A DNA stretch of 64,000 nt, taken from the NCBI GenBank assembly GCA_913060975.1, contig CAJXVC010000002.1, forward strand, positions 124,001-188,000, in the 5' to 3' direction. Origin of the DNA: an uncultured Gammaproteobacteria bacterium. Its GTDB lineage: Bacteria > Pseudomonadota > Gammaproteobacteria > Pseudomonadales > Pseudohongiellaceae. This document shows positions 43,897 through 51,140 of this stretch, in pieces (the stretch's first letter is position 1; every line of letters starts with the position of its first letter). Below the pieces are notes generated by a model. The model was given only the letters and a program-made list of their open reading frames with translations. It was not told the origin of the DNA and made no database searches. The position numbers and the translations under genes are program-made.

Positions 43897-43987
43897 GCCG
43901 CCGGATTGTCCGGCGGCAAAATTTTGCTTTAGTCCCATTTCAGGGGCAAAATTTTGCGCCGCCAAGCCTTGCTCCGGCTCGGCGGTA
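43897..43987. repeat. Cluster of inverted repeats and duplicated AT palindrome
   Basis: Contains a perfect hairpin GCCGCCGGA-TTG-TCCGGCGGC (43897-43917) and two copies of GGCAAAATTTTGC, which is itself palindromic, about 30 bases apart. A near-perfect CCGCC-AAGCC/GGCT-CGGCGG stem follows. It lies between the convergent ardA and relaxase genes. It may be a bidirectional terminator, or a protein-binding or transfer-origin site. Confidence 0.5.
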
Positions 43988-44005
43988 TAGAGCGGCGAAT
44001 GCCGC

Positions 44006-45331
44006 TTATATCTCAGGTTCGTAACCTCGATCCCTGCCCTTATTTTTCCTTGGTTTTTGAGTCTTGTTTGCCTTATCAGAAGCATTGCGAAATTCTTCTT
44101 TAAGTGTGGAGGACTTGTTAGCTCCTAAATTTCGATAGTCCTGGATATCCTGGCGTAATAGCTCAATTTCCTGATCTTGGGTACGAAGTGTGCTACGTTG
44201 GCGCAAATTGAGCTGCTGGCGTTGCTGAATATGCTCGAAAATCATCGCGTCTTTTTCTTGGCGATCACGATGAAATGTAGCCAGTGCTTCTACCTCATTT
44301 TGGCCTTTAATTTTCTCATATTTGCCAGTAAGCCGATGCCAAATACCCAATAGGCCTTTGGATAAGCGCTGTGACCGAGCCTTGGTTTCCGCTTCCCACC
44401 GATTTTTCTGAATATTTTCCAAAGACTCACGCTCATTGCGTTGCTCTTCTACTAGCTGCTGGCGTTTAAATTCAAAAGAGGCCGAACGCTTCTGTTTGTT
44501 CGCTTCAGCTTGGGAAAGGTATTGCTGAAGCTTTTTGGACATTTGAGCTGAAATTCTGCCTTTGGTTTCCTCAATAGAAGGCAAAGCTTTAGGGTCGCCT
44601 AGACGTTCACGCACATCCTTAGCTTTAATGCCTGTGTATCTGGCGATGGCGTATGCCTCTCCACGGTAATCAACTGCAACAAAACCGCGCCGATCCCCGC
44701 GCGCCAGGACAAAACCCTTGCTGAGCAAGGCTTGAGCATAGGCATTGTGGTTGTCAGAAATAGCCCAGCATTCCTGAAATATGCGTTTGATTTCTTTGGG
44801 GTTTAGACCAACGCGGCGGGCTTGCTGCCATTCTTCACGGCTGAAATTGAGCGGGTTCCTGTCATTGCGATCAACAAGGCCGGGCGGGATTTGCCATTTA
44901 TTCTCCAAATACAGCTCTCTGGACAGGTCTTTCAGCTTCATTTTGAAGAATGGCAGGTTGATAGCCTTCATCTCGTCTGAATCGATCCTCGACCACACAA
45001 CATGGGCATGGCGGCGGCCTTTTTTCTCATGAAAGACGATAGCGCGAGGTTGATCTTCCAGGCCGAGCGTCAGCTCAATCTGCTCGATAGTTGTTTCAAA
45101 TACCTCAATTGGTACGCGCTCGTTTGGTGGAGGGCTAAGGCTGAGGGAGAAAAAGGGTTGCTTCGCACGAGTACCCTTGCTGATGGCATGGACTTCATTA
45201 AAAGCGGAATGGAGGTCGTCAGACAAAAAGCCCCGCAACTCGTGAACCTCGACATGCTCATTCTGGTCAGCCTGTAGCAAATGGCTTGCGAGCTGCCTTC
45301 CTCCTGATCGTTGGCTGCCCTTCAGGATCAT
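44006..45331 (-). CDS. Relaxase/mobilization nuclease
   Basis: Conjugative nickase expected to cut at oriT and lead the strand out. The relaxase core spans about residues 1-170: KGSQRSGGRQLASHLL, FSLSLSPP, RAIVFHEKKGRRHAHVVWSRID. The metal-binding His set is H101, H108 and H110 (GRRHAH). No Tyr occurs before residue 141, so the usual N-terminal catalytic tyrosine is missing. The remaining 270 residues are a charged coiled coil (QQLVEEQRNERESLE). The ATG at 45331 is chosen over a TTG at 45337 because AGGAG lies seven bases before it. It follows mobC in the same operon. Confidence 0.88.
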   Translation of the reverse strand: MILKGSQRSGGRQLASHLLQADQNEHVEVHELRGFLSDDLHSAFNEVHAISKGTRAKQPFFSLSLSPPPNERVPIEVFETTIEQIELTLGLEDQPRAIVFHEKKGRRHAHVVWSRIDSDEMKAINLPFFKMKLKDLSRELYLENKWQIPPGLVDRNDRNPLNFSREEWQQARRVGLNPKEIKRIFQECWAISDNHNAYAQALLSKGFVLARGDRRGFVAVDYRGEAYAIARYTGIKAKDVRERLGDPKALPSIEETKGRISAQMSKKLQQYLSQAEANKQKRSASFEFKRQQLVEEQRNERESLENIQKNRWEAETKARSQRLSKGLLGIWHRLTGKYEKIKGQNEVEALATFHRDRQEKDAMIFEHIQQRQQLNLRQRSTLRTQDQEIELLRQDIQDYRNLGANKSSTLKEEFRNASDKANKTQKPRKNKGRDRGYEPEI

Positions 45332-45341
45332 CAGCAAGCTC

Positions 45342-45737
45342 CTAAGAGTAGTAGCCCAGGGCTTGCATAAGCAGCATACGCATGACCCTTACATCGTTAC
45401 ATGCGTTTTGAAGGGCTTGTTCGGTATCGGGTGTTACGGGCAGGGAGCCAGTATTGCTCGCCTTGGCAAGCTGGTTAATATTGCTAGCAAGACGTGACTG
45501 GCCCAGCTTACCCAGCAGCTCTGCAAGCGCTTTATCGTCCTTCAGGGGCTTTCTAGAGCGTGTTCGTTGTTTCCTTGGGGCTTCAGAGCCACGAAACAGC
45601 TTGGAGCGTATAAACGCCCCTAATGGCTTGTTACCAGCTTCTTTCTCCAGTGCAGCGCGTTCCTCGAAAGTAAGCCTCAGAGAAAATGGTGCTGGTATCT
45701 TATTGTTTTTGCTGGAATTTGATGTGGAGGTGCTCAT
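45342..45737 (-). CDS. mobC: MobC-like relaxosome accessory protein
   Basis: A basic 131-aa protein. The beta-strand/helix start PAPFSLRLTFEERAALEKEAG is a ribbon-helix-helix DNA-binding fold, followed by LGAFIRSKLF and a C-terminal helix typical of MobC, LASNINQLAKASN. Such proteins help the relaxase open oriT. It sits directly upstream of the relaxase. GGAGG precedes its ATG. In the integrated element nothing lies upstream except the att site, but in the excised circle its ATG would overlap the stop codon of the recombinase frame (TAATG). Confidence 0.85.
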   Translation of the reverse strand: MSTSTSNSSKNNKIPAPFSLRLTFEERAALEKEAGNKPLGAFIRSKLFRGSEAPRKQRTRSRKPLKDDKALAELLGKLGQSRLASNINQLAKASNTGSLPVTPDTEQALQNACNDVRVMRMLLMQALGYYS

Positions 45738-45832
45738 TACGCCACCTCCTTGAAGAATGGCGCAAAATTCTTGAGAAAGTCATTCCATTCTTTTAATGTT
45801 TGGAAAAGGCGGTTCGAAGTTTCTCCTCCGAA
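45738..45832 (-). other. Open segment that extends the recombinase frame after excision
   Basis: Read on the minus strand from the att core, 31 sense codons (FGGETSNR to FFKEVA) lead to TAA at 45737-45739. In the integrated state it has no start of its own and is bounded by the att core. Joined to the recombinase gene across GTGCGCCAT it is in frame. Confidence 0.6.
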
Positions 45833-45841
45833 GTGCGCCAT
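45833..45841. repeat. attR core of the IME
   Basis: GTGCGCCAT, shared with 22515-22523 and the end of intact tRNA-Arg (19408-19416). Left of it is element sequence (GGTTCGAAG to TCCGAA); right of it is the tRNA-Arg terminator. Confidence 0.85.
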
Positions 45842-45847
45842 ACAAAT

Positions 45848-45872
45848 AAGCCCGCTTTCAGCGGGCTTTTTT
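45848..45872 (+). terminator. Displaced tRNA-Arg-type terminator
   Basis: AAGCCCGC-TTTCA-GCGGGCTTTTTT, identical to the terminator after the intact tRNA-Arg. It is now separated from any tRNA by the island. Confidence 0.8.
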
Positions 45873-45958
45873 GTATGCGGCTCCCGGCCGAGTTGGACTG
45901 CTCCGTTCGAAAGCCGCGCCAGCGGCGCAGACAGCCGCAGGCTGCCCCGCAGGGGTGA

Positions 45959-46035
45959 ACTATTGAGCTAAGCTCAATAGTGAATCAATCGTGCCTCCTG
46001 CCGCTAGCAATTCGCCCAATTCCCGCAATGAATTT
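45959..46035 (+). repeat. Structured repeat, copy 3
   Basis: Perfect hairpin ACTATTGAGCT-A-AGCTCAATAGT at 45959-45981 followed by GAATCAATCGTGCCTC (45982-45997). A degenerate version of the second palindrome and the pyrimidine-rich end (CCGCAATGAATTTTCTT) follow. Confidence 0.75.
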
Positions 46036-46042
46036 TCTTGAA

Positions 46043-46336
46043 TGCGGCCCCCGGCCGATTCCACGTGCTCCGTTCGACAAAATCGCCGGGAGCGATTTTG
46101 CACGAGCGAAGCGAGCCCGAAGGGTGAGGCCCAGGGATGGGCCGAGTAAAGGAGCGTAGCTCCGCAGACGGCGCCAAAGCGCCGCCCATGCGAGCAACTT
46201 TCAACCTCTGCACCAGTCGCCAATTTCAAGAGTTCTTATTGGCTTTCTTGGGTAAGCAATTCAGCTTAGCTGAATTGCGCATCAATCGTGCCTCTCGCGG
46301 CTAGCGCTTAGCCCAATCCCCGCACCGGTTTTTCCT
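46043..46336 (+). repeat. Structured repeat, copy 4, long form
   Basis: Begins GCGGCCCCCGGCCGA like copies 1 and 3 and contains several GC-rich stems: AAAATCGCC-GGGAGCGATTTT, GCGAGCGAAGCGAGC, GGCCCAGGGATGGGCC and GGAGCG-TAG-CTCC. It ends with hairpin CAATTCAGCT-T-AGCTGAATTG (46257-46277), ATCAATCGTGCCTC, GGCTAGCGCTTAGCC (46299-46313) and CCGCACCGGTTTTTCC. No coding sequence is apparent in it. Confidence 0.65.
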
Positions 46337-46352
46337 TTTAAGCCTTCACCCC

Positions 46353-47288
46353 TCACTGCCCAATAGCCCTATAAATCGCCGAGCCATCCCCCATATAACC
46401 TTCCGCAGTCAGCGTAAACTGCAAGTCATAATCGGACTCCCCTGACTTGGTCACCGACAACCTGCCAAGCAAATTCAAATTCGCTTCCGGGGACTTCGCC
46501 CAAGTGCCGTTAGCACTCAACGATCCCACCGCTTCAGAATCCAGCTCCCAGCCTTGCTCTTCAATCTGATCGGCAAAATAGCGATAGACCTCGTCAAGTG
46601 ATTGCTCGGAAGTCATGCTCGCTTCGGTATCAACGGAATTGCTGCTGCTCGATAAACCACCCACCATGGCAACGCCCAGTCGTTGCCGGTTCTGATCTGC
46701 CGGTATTTCCATGCGCGGTAAATACTGTCGCAAGCCAATCGATCGTGACATTTGTCCGGCCGCGGCTTGCTGCATAGTCAATTGCTGCTGACAGTAGCCT
46801 GGCCGATTGCGCCCGGCTGATAGCGCGGCCGACAGATAGTTGCTGGGTGCTCTTTCTGAAAACCGAATTGTGACGCGGCCAAAATCATCATGGCAAAGCG
46901 CTTGAAAATTGCCCACGTTGATTTGATTGGGTGCAATAAACCCAGTCCTGGGCAGGCGACTCTCCATGATCGGTAGTTGCATCCAATTCTCTGCCTCGAA
47001 TACATCGACCATCGCTTGTACGGCGTCTTCTTCATTCAGCTGGGTGGCAAAGACCACTCTCAAGCTGGTCATTTGATAGACACTGCCCACCACGCTGAAC
47101 TCGGCAGGAATCTGCAGATCAGGAAATTCATCCGGGACATCGGAATACACGGCGAACTGGTTTTCCCCATAGGAATTAAACAGTGCTTCCACCACATCGA
47201 CAGGAATAGGCCCCTCAAATTCAGTATCTGCAAGGGAAAACAAACTTTGCGAAAAGAATAAAAAACAAACGAGACGGAGTTTGGACAT
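46353..47288 (-). CDS. Periplasmic protein of unknown function
   Basis: A protein of about 311 aa with an N-terminal signal peptide (KLRLVCFLFFSQSLFSLA, cleavage near ADT). The mature part has two related segments, each with a short helix and strand (EEDAVQAMVDVFEAENWMQLP and LDEVYRYFADQIEEQGWELDS), suggesting an internal repeat of a small alpha/beta domain. Two cysteines (ALCHDD, GYCQQQ) may be disulfide bonded. No catalytic motif recognised. The start at 47288 (MSKLRL) is preferred to 47300 because the basic n-region begins there. First gene after the island on the chromosome side. Confidence 0.7.
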   Translation of the reverse strand: MSKLRLVCFLFFSQSLFSLADTEFEGPIPVDVVEALFNSYGENQFAVYSDVPDEFPDLQIPAEFSVVGSVYQMTSLRVVFATQLNEEDAVQAMVDVFEAENWMQLPIMESRLPRTGFIAPNQINVGNFQALCHDDFGRVTIRFSERAPSNYLSAALSAGRNRPGYCQQQLTMQQAAAGQMSRSIGLRQYLPRMEIPADQNRQRLGVAMVGGLSSSSNSVDTEASMTSEQSLDEVYRYFADQIEEQGWELDSEAVGSLSANGTWAKSPEANLNLLGRLSVTKSGESDYDLQFTLTAEGYMGDGSAIYRAIGQ

Positions 47289-47363
47289 AGGCTTCACCAT
47301 GGATCACAAAGCAAGATGCTGCTCAGGTTGCCACCAATTTAGTGAGATTGCAAGCGCCGGCGG

Positions 47364-47399
47364 GTGAGGCGTGTGAGGCGTGTGAGACGTGTGAGACGG
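47364..47399. repeat. 9-bp tandem repeat, four units
   Basis: Two units of GTGAGGCGT, then GTGAGACGT and GTGAGACGG, in the spacer between the periplasmic protein gene and the glycosyltransferase operon. The period equals that of the csrA-downstream tract, but the unit differs. Confidence 0.8.
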
Positions 47400-47436
47400 G
47401 CGATAGCCGGGTTGAAGCTGATGAGTGGGGGATTAG

Positions 47437-48588
47437 CTAGTTGTGATTTCCAGCCTGTTTCAACACTTTGAGCAACCCAGCCCTCTGCACATCCCCACAT
47501 AGCTCCTCATCAAACAACCGCCGCGACGCAGTCATGCTCTGTTCCAGCAAATCAGGCGAGCGACTCAGCTCAAGAATCCGCGCCGCCAAACTCTCCGCAT
47601 CGGCCTCACACAGCAGCAGCGGATCGGCAACACTTTGCAAACAGGGGCTGTTTTTTGACAAAAATGCCTTTCCCATTGCTGCGTAATAATACAGTTTGTA
47701 AGGCAGCACCCTGTCAGCCTTGTCGGAATGACCAAAAATCCCGAGACACAAATCGGCGTCAGCTATATGAGCAATCAGTGAGTCTGTAGCCAGCATGGTT
47801 TGCTGCCAATGTAACTGTGCATGGGGGTGCGTGTGCTGAAAGTCCTCAATCAATTCGGCGTGCTGCCCGTCACCGATAAATTCAAAGCGAATCTGCGCTT
47901 CCGGCTGCAACAAGTCGATGGCCTTGAGCAGCGTGTCTATTCCTTGCAGCGGCACCAGAGAGCCCATGAACAAACAAGTAAATACGCCATCGTCCGTTTT
48001 TCTCACTGTGCTAGGTTGGCGGGGCAGTTCGGGAATGCTCAATGGGATCGCGGTGATCCTGTTGCTGCCGATTGCAAACAACTCGCTGTAGTGACGACCA
48101 TTGTCCGGGGTATCCACGACTATGGCGTCGGCGGTTGCGAAGGCGCGCTTTTCGAGCTTGAATAAAACTCGCGCACTGAGACTCGAAGGAGCGAGCAATT
48201 GGCGATCATTAACCGCCGTGTCATACAGTGACAGGAAGGCGTCCATGATCAGGTAAGGCCGCCAGGAGCGGGGCAGCAGGGAGTAGCCAAGCAGCAGGAA
48301 GACTGCAGGATAGGTGACGTAAGTGATCCCCCCGCGCCGCCACAGGCAGTGGGCTAACACCGAAAAGTGCCCCCAGATGAATTTGCAGCGCTGTAACCAT
48401 CTATGAGCTGCATTGCGCTGACTGACGTTGCCGTAGAAGCTGCCAGCGCCAAGATCGTAGAAGCAGACTCGTGCATCGCCTAACTCTTGCAACATGGTGA
48501 TCTTGTATTTCACATTGGGGTACAGATCGGACAGATGGGAGACGCCGACGACATTGATAGACTTGTACTGACTGTGATGACTGGTCAT
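47437..48588 (-). CDS. Glycosyltransferase, family 4-like (GT-B)
   Basis: A GT-B fold protein of 383 aa. The C-terminal donor-binding lobe has FTCLFMGSLVPLQGIDTLLKAIDLL, IRFEFIGDGQHAELI and GIFGHSDKADRVLPYKLYYYAAMGKAFL, the pattern of GT4 enzymes with a conserved acidic region. The N-terminal lobe begins NVVGVSHLSDLYPNVKYKITML. Sugar donor and acceptor are unknown. It is the last gene of a minus-strand operon, overlapping the upstream methyltransferase by four bases (ATGA). Likely part of surface glycan or glycolipid assembly. Confidence 0.85.
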   Translation of the reverse strand: MTSHHSQYKSINVVGVSHLSDLYPNVKYKITMLQELGDARVCFYDLGAGSFYGNVSQRNAAHRWLQRCKFIWGHFSVLAHCLWRRGGITYVTYPAVFLLLGYSLLPRSWRPYLIMDAFLSLYDTAVNDRQLLAPSSLSARVLFKLEKRAFATADAIVVDTPDNGRHYSELFAIGSNRITAIPLSIPELPRQPSTVRKTDDGVFTCLFMGSLVPLQGIDTLLKAIDLLQPEAQIRFEFIGDGQHAELIEDFQHTHPHAQLHWQQTMLATDSLIAHIADADLCLGIFGHSDKADRVLPYKLYYYAAMGKAFLSKNSPCLQSVADPLLLCEADAESLAARILELSRSPDLLEQSMTASRRLFDEELCGDVQRAGLLKVLKQAGNHN

Positions 48589-49397
48589 TGCTTGTGAGCG
48601 ACGGCAATCAGGTTTGTGCTTGGCTTGGCATCGGCGGCAATAAACAAATCCGCTGCGCTGAAATCAAAGTTGTGAACTTCTCCTTTGTTGTCAGCAGTCT
48701 TGTTGGTCAGTCGTTTCAGGAATTGCAGACATTTGACGCGCAACGCTTCCGGCATGATTGGCAAGGTAAAGGGCAGGGTGAGCCACATAGTGCGACGGGC
48801 TCGGCGTAATTCGATGTCCAGCACCTCTGGCTTGCCGCCCATACCCAGCACCTCTACTGATTTGAATTGGCTACCAAGTAATTGTTTGAAGCCCGCGTTA
48901 CTGTATTCCTTCACATGCCAGACATTCCACGGCTTTTGGCCGGGCAATAATCGTGTTGAACGATCCGGCGTTGCGCAAATAAAGACACCGCCCGGTTTTA
49001 ACACGCGTTTGATTTCACTGAGGTAGGTGGTGGTATCAGGAATGTGCTCAATGACCTGGAAAGAGATCACCGAGTCGAAACTGGCATCAGCAAAAGGTAG
49101 AGGTTCCTGCTCGGCCGGAGCAATGGACTGGTAGCGCAAATTGTCTGCCTGATATTTTGCTTGGGCGTAGGCGATAGCATCGGCAGAAATATCGACTGCG
49201 GTGATTGCCTGGCAATCCGGGGCCAGAAAATGGCTACCGTAGCCACTGCCGCAGCCATAATCCAGCACCGTTTTGCCCTTGATATAATCGCGGGCAAATT
49301 CATAGGTGATGCGGTGGAAAAGGTAAATCAGGTAACGCTCGGGTGAGGACCGATAGCTGTCTTCAATGACACGCTCGCCAGTGGTTTCCAATTCCAT
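48585..49397 (-). CDS. Class I SAM-dependent methyltransferase
   Basis: A Methyltransf_11-like enzyme of 270 aa. Motif I is TVLDYGCGSGYGSHFLA (about residue 45), the post-I acidic residue lies in ITAVDISADAIAYA, motif II/III segments are FDSVISFQVIEHI and RVLKPGGVFICATPD, and a variable C-terminal part carries PWNVWHVKEYSNAGF. The sequence type is common in O-antigen and other glycan clusters. It overlaps the glycosyltransferase gene by four bases and follows the other methyltransferase by two bases, indicating an operon. Confidence 0.85.
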   Translation of the reverse strand: MELETTGERVIEDSYRSSPERYLIYLFHRITYEFARDYIKGKTVLDYGCGSGYGSHFLAPDCQAITAVDISADAIAYAQAKYQADNLRYQSIAPAEQEPLPFADASFDSVISFQVIEHIPDTTTYLSEIKRVLKPGGVFICATPDRSTRLLPGQKPWNVWHVKEYSNAGFKQLLGSQFKSVEVLGMGGKPEVLDIELRRARRTMWLTLPFTLPIMPEALRVKCLQFLKRLTNKTADNKGEVHNFDFSAADLFIAADAKPSTNLIAVAHKQ

Positions 49398-49399
49398 TG

Positions 49400-50206
49400 C
49401 TATGTGTCCTTGTTATCTGGTTCAGGCTTGCGAGCCATTAGCAAATAACCTACTCCCCAGTCTCTGTTCGCGGTCATTGATTGCATGCCGAAAGCCAGAC
49501 GCATCGCCAACTGGCCCGGCAGGCTTGCCATGAGCGGGTAGAGTTTCATTATCGCGCTGCGGTCAACGCCGCTCTGGGCATTGTTGTGACTGCGGTCATT
49601 GCCTTGCTCGCCGCGTTCAGCAAGTGACTTCCGGTGCAGTCGCGAGCGCCACGACAGGAGCAGATTGGAAACCGGAAAACCCCAGCTTTCGATGCTTTCA
49701 ATTGTAAATCCGCACTCTCGCACCAGATCAAGCAGGGCAGACTTTTCATAGCGTCGATAGTGGCCGGCCCAGACATCGGAGTCGGTCCATTTGCGGTCAT
49801 GGGCGGGGACTGACATGAGCAAGCGGCCGCCCGGTTTGAGCCAGTTATACCATTGTTGCAGTGCCGCGCGATCGTCTTCGATATGTTCGAGTACTTCCAT
49901 GGCCATCAGATAATCGAAAGCTGCCTGCCAGTCGTGGTCAGGGGTCGCGCTTATTGCTACGCGGTCAGCATTTATCAAGCTGGCGGTTTTCAATGCGGTA
50001 GCGGAGCTTTCCAGGCCGCGGCAAGTAAAGCCGCGTGCTGCCATTTCGTACAATAGTGTGCCGCTACCGCAACCCACTTCCAACAGCTCGCCGGGGGTAA
50101 GTGCTGCAACAAGTTTCAGAATCCGGTTTCTGCGCATGACGAAGCTGGGGGCGGGCACCCACTGGTGCTCGGGAACTACCGGGCCGTATAACTTATGAAG
50201 GTGCAT
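49400..50206 (-). CDS. Class I SAM-dependent methyltransferase
   Basis: A second methyltransferase of the operon. Motif I is LLEVGCGSGTLLYEMA, followed by CRGLESSATAL, FDYLMAMEVLEHIEDD and WLKPGGRLLMSVPAHDRKW. The last motif, with VWAGHYRRYEKSALLDLV, is typical of the UbiG-like/glycan-cluster group. The ATG at 50206 (MHLHKLYGP), behind GGAGC, is preferred over 50239. It overlaps the end of the flippase-like gene by 14 bases. Substrate unknown; not closely similar to its downstream neighbour. Confidence 0.85.
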   Translation of the reverse strand: MHLHKLYGPVVPEHQWVPAPSFVMRRNRILKLVAALTPGELLEVGCGSGTLLYEMAARGFTCRGLESSATALKTASLINADRVAISATPDHDWQAAFDYLMAMEVLEHIEDDRAALQQWYNWLKPGGRLLMSVPAHDRKWTDSDVWAGHYRRYEKSALLDLVRECGFTIESIESWGFPVSNLLLSWRSRLHRKSLAERGEQGNDRSHNNAQSGVDRSAIMKLYPLMASLPGQLAMRLAFGMQSMTANRDWGVGYLLMARKPEPDNKDT

Positions 50207-51140
50207 TGTGTTGCTCCGCTTCCCGGTTGCGCAAGCCATGTAACAGCAGCGCGAGCATGCCTAGTGAAATATCGACGCCGGCGGTAATTAACCGGTGTAG
50301 CAAGGCGATATACATGGCGGCATTGATACCGATTACAGGGCCAAGCAATGCCACCACCAGGCCTTCGCGAACACCGATTCCAGCAGGCGCAAAGAAGGCA
50401 GCAAAGCCACCGATGTAGGAGAGCATCGATGCCAGTAGCACCAATGCCAGTTGCGGCGGTTGCTCACTGCTGCAAGCCAATAGGGCGTACCAAAGCACCG
50501 CAGACGCAGGAATCCACATCACCGTGAGCGAGCAGCACACAGATGGGTAACTTGCCCGGAAACCTGAAAGTGCCAGGTCACTTTCCTTGCCCAATTTGCT
50601 CAGTATCCAGGCCAGCAACTCATCGCTGCGAGCGATCAGCCAGAAACTGGGCAGGAGAGCGACTAGTGTTATGAATCCCAGCCACCAGCTTGTGTAGTAG
50701 GCCAGAAAGAATGTGAGGGTCAGTAATAAACCACTGTGCAACAGGGCAACTTGCTCAACCAAAGCTGACACGACTGCCGATTTGGATTGGCCGGTGTGTC
50801 GATACAATAAGGCGCCGCGGGCCAACATGCCCCAGACCTTGCCGGGCGTGTATTTGCCGATAGTGCTAATACCGACCATGATGACTGATTGAACAAACGC
50901 TAGCGGATGGATGCCTTGACCACGAAGGTTGATATGCCAGGACAGCACCACCGCCGCGATTGCCAAAAACTGCAAACTCACGGCGATCAGTAAATGGACT
51001 GCTGACAAGCTGGCCAGCGAAAAGCCTTCCAGATCCTGAGCGAAGTACCAGTTTAGCGCTGCGAACAGTGAGCCGAGAATAAACAGCATCAGTGCAGGCC
51101 AGAGAAGAGCTGTAATCGGGTGTTTTGCTGCTGTTGTCAT
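50193..51140 (-). CDS. Lysylphosphatidylglycerol synthase TM-like / flippase-like membrane protein
   Basis: An integral membrane protein of 315 aa with about eight hydrophobic segments. It has the YbhN/AglD-type signatures GKYTPGKVWGMLAR (about residue 95) and YIGGFAAFFAPAGIGVREG (about 240), with the conserved Gly-Ile-Gly-x-Arg-Glu-Gly. No catalytic MprF synthase domain is attached. Proteins of this class often sit with glycosyltransferases and may move lipid-linked intermediates. It leads the operon formed with the two methyltransferases and the glycosyltransferase. Confidence 0.82.
   Translation of the reverse strand: MTTAAKHPITALLWPALMLFILGSLFAALNWYFAQDLEGFSLASLSAVHLLIAVSLQFLAIAAVVLSWHINLRGQGIHPLAFVQSVIMVGISTIGKYTPGKVWGMLARGALLYRHTGQSKSAVVSALVEQVALLHSGLLLTLTFFLAYYTSWWLGFITLVALLPSFWLIARSDELLAWILSKLGKESDLALSGFRASYPSVCCSLTVMWIPASAVLWYALLACSSEQPPQLALVLLASMLSYIGGFAAFFAPAGIGVREGLVVALLGPVIGINAAMYIALLHRLITAGVDISLGMLALLLHGLRNREAEQHNAPS

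Larger units (their letters stand above)
22515..45841. mobile_element. Integrative and mobilizable element in tRNA-Arg, ~23.3 kb
   Basis: Bounded by the core GTGCGCCAT. The left flank is tRNA-Arg 3' sequence and the right flank is the tRNA-Arg terminator, so joining the outer flanks restores the arrangement seen at the intact tRNA (19371-19450). It carries a serine recombinase, coupling protein, relaxase and MobC-like protein, but no VirB4 or other mating-pore genes; hence mobilizable, not self-conjugative. Cargo comprises type I restriction-modification, Hachiman, ArdA, an ankyrin pair and several unknown proteins. Confidence 0.85.
45833..45997. repeat. Right copy of ~165-bp island-flanking direct repeat
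   Basis: Matches 19408-19572 almost exactly, including the terminator and hairpin motif. Differences such as GCTATTGAGC/GCTCAATAGC becoming ACTATTGAGC/GCTCAATAGT preserve base pairing. Confidence 0.88.

Noticed and set aside
19408-45997. Integron cassette array (attC-like repeats)
   Set aside because: Hairpin-plus-box repeats are reminiscent, but no integron integrase (tyrosine type) or attC consensus core sites were seen, and the element's integrase is a serine recombinase.
45954-46340. Several overlapping minus-strand frames in the right hairpin-repeat block
   Set aside because: Frames arise from GC-rich palindromic DNA; three frames are open at once and none has a start signal.
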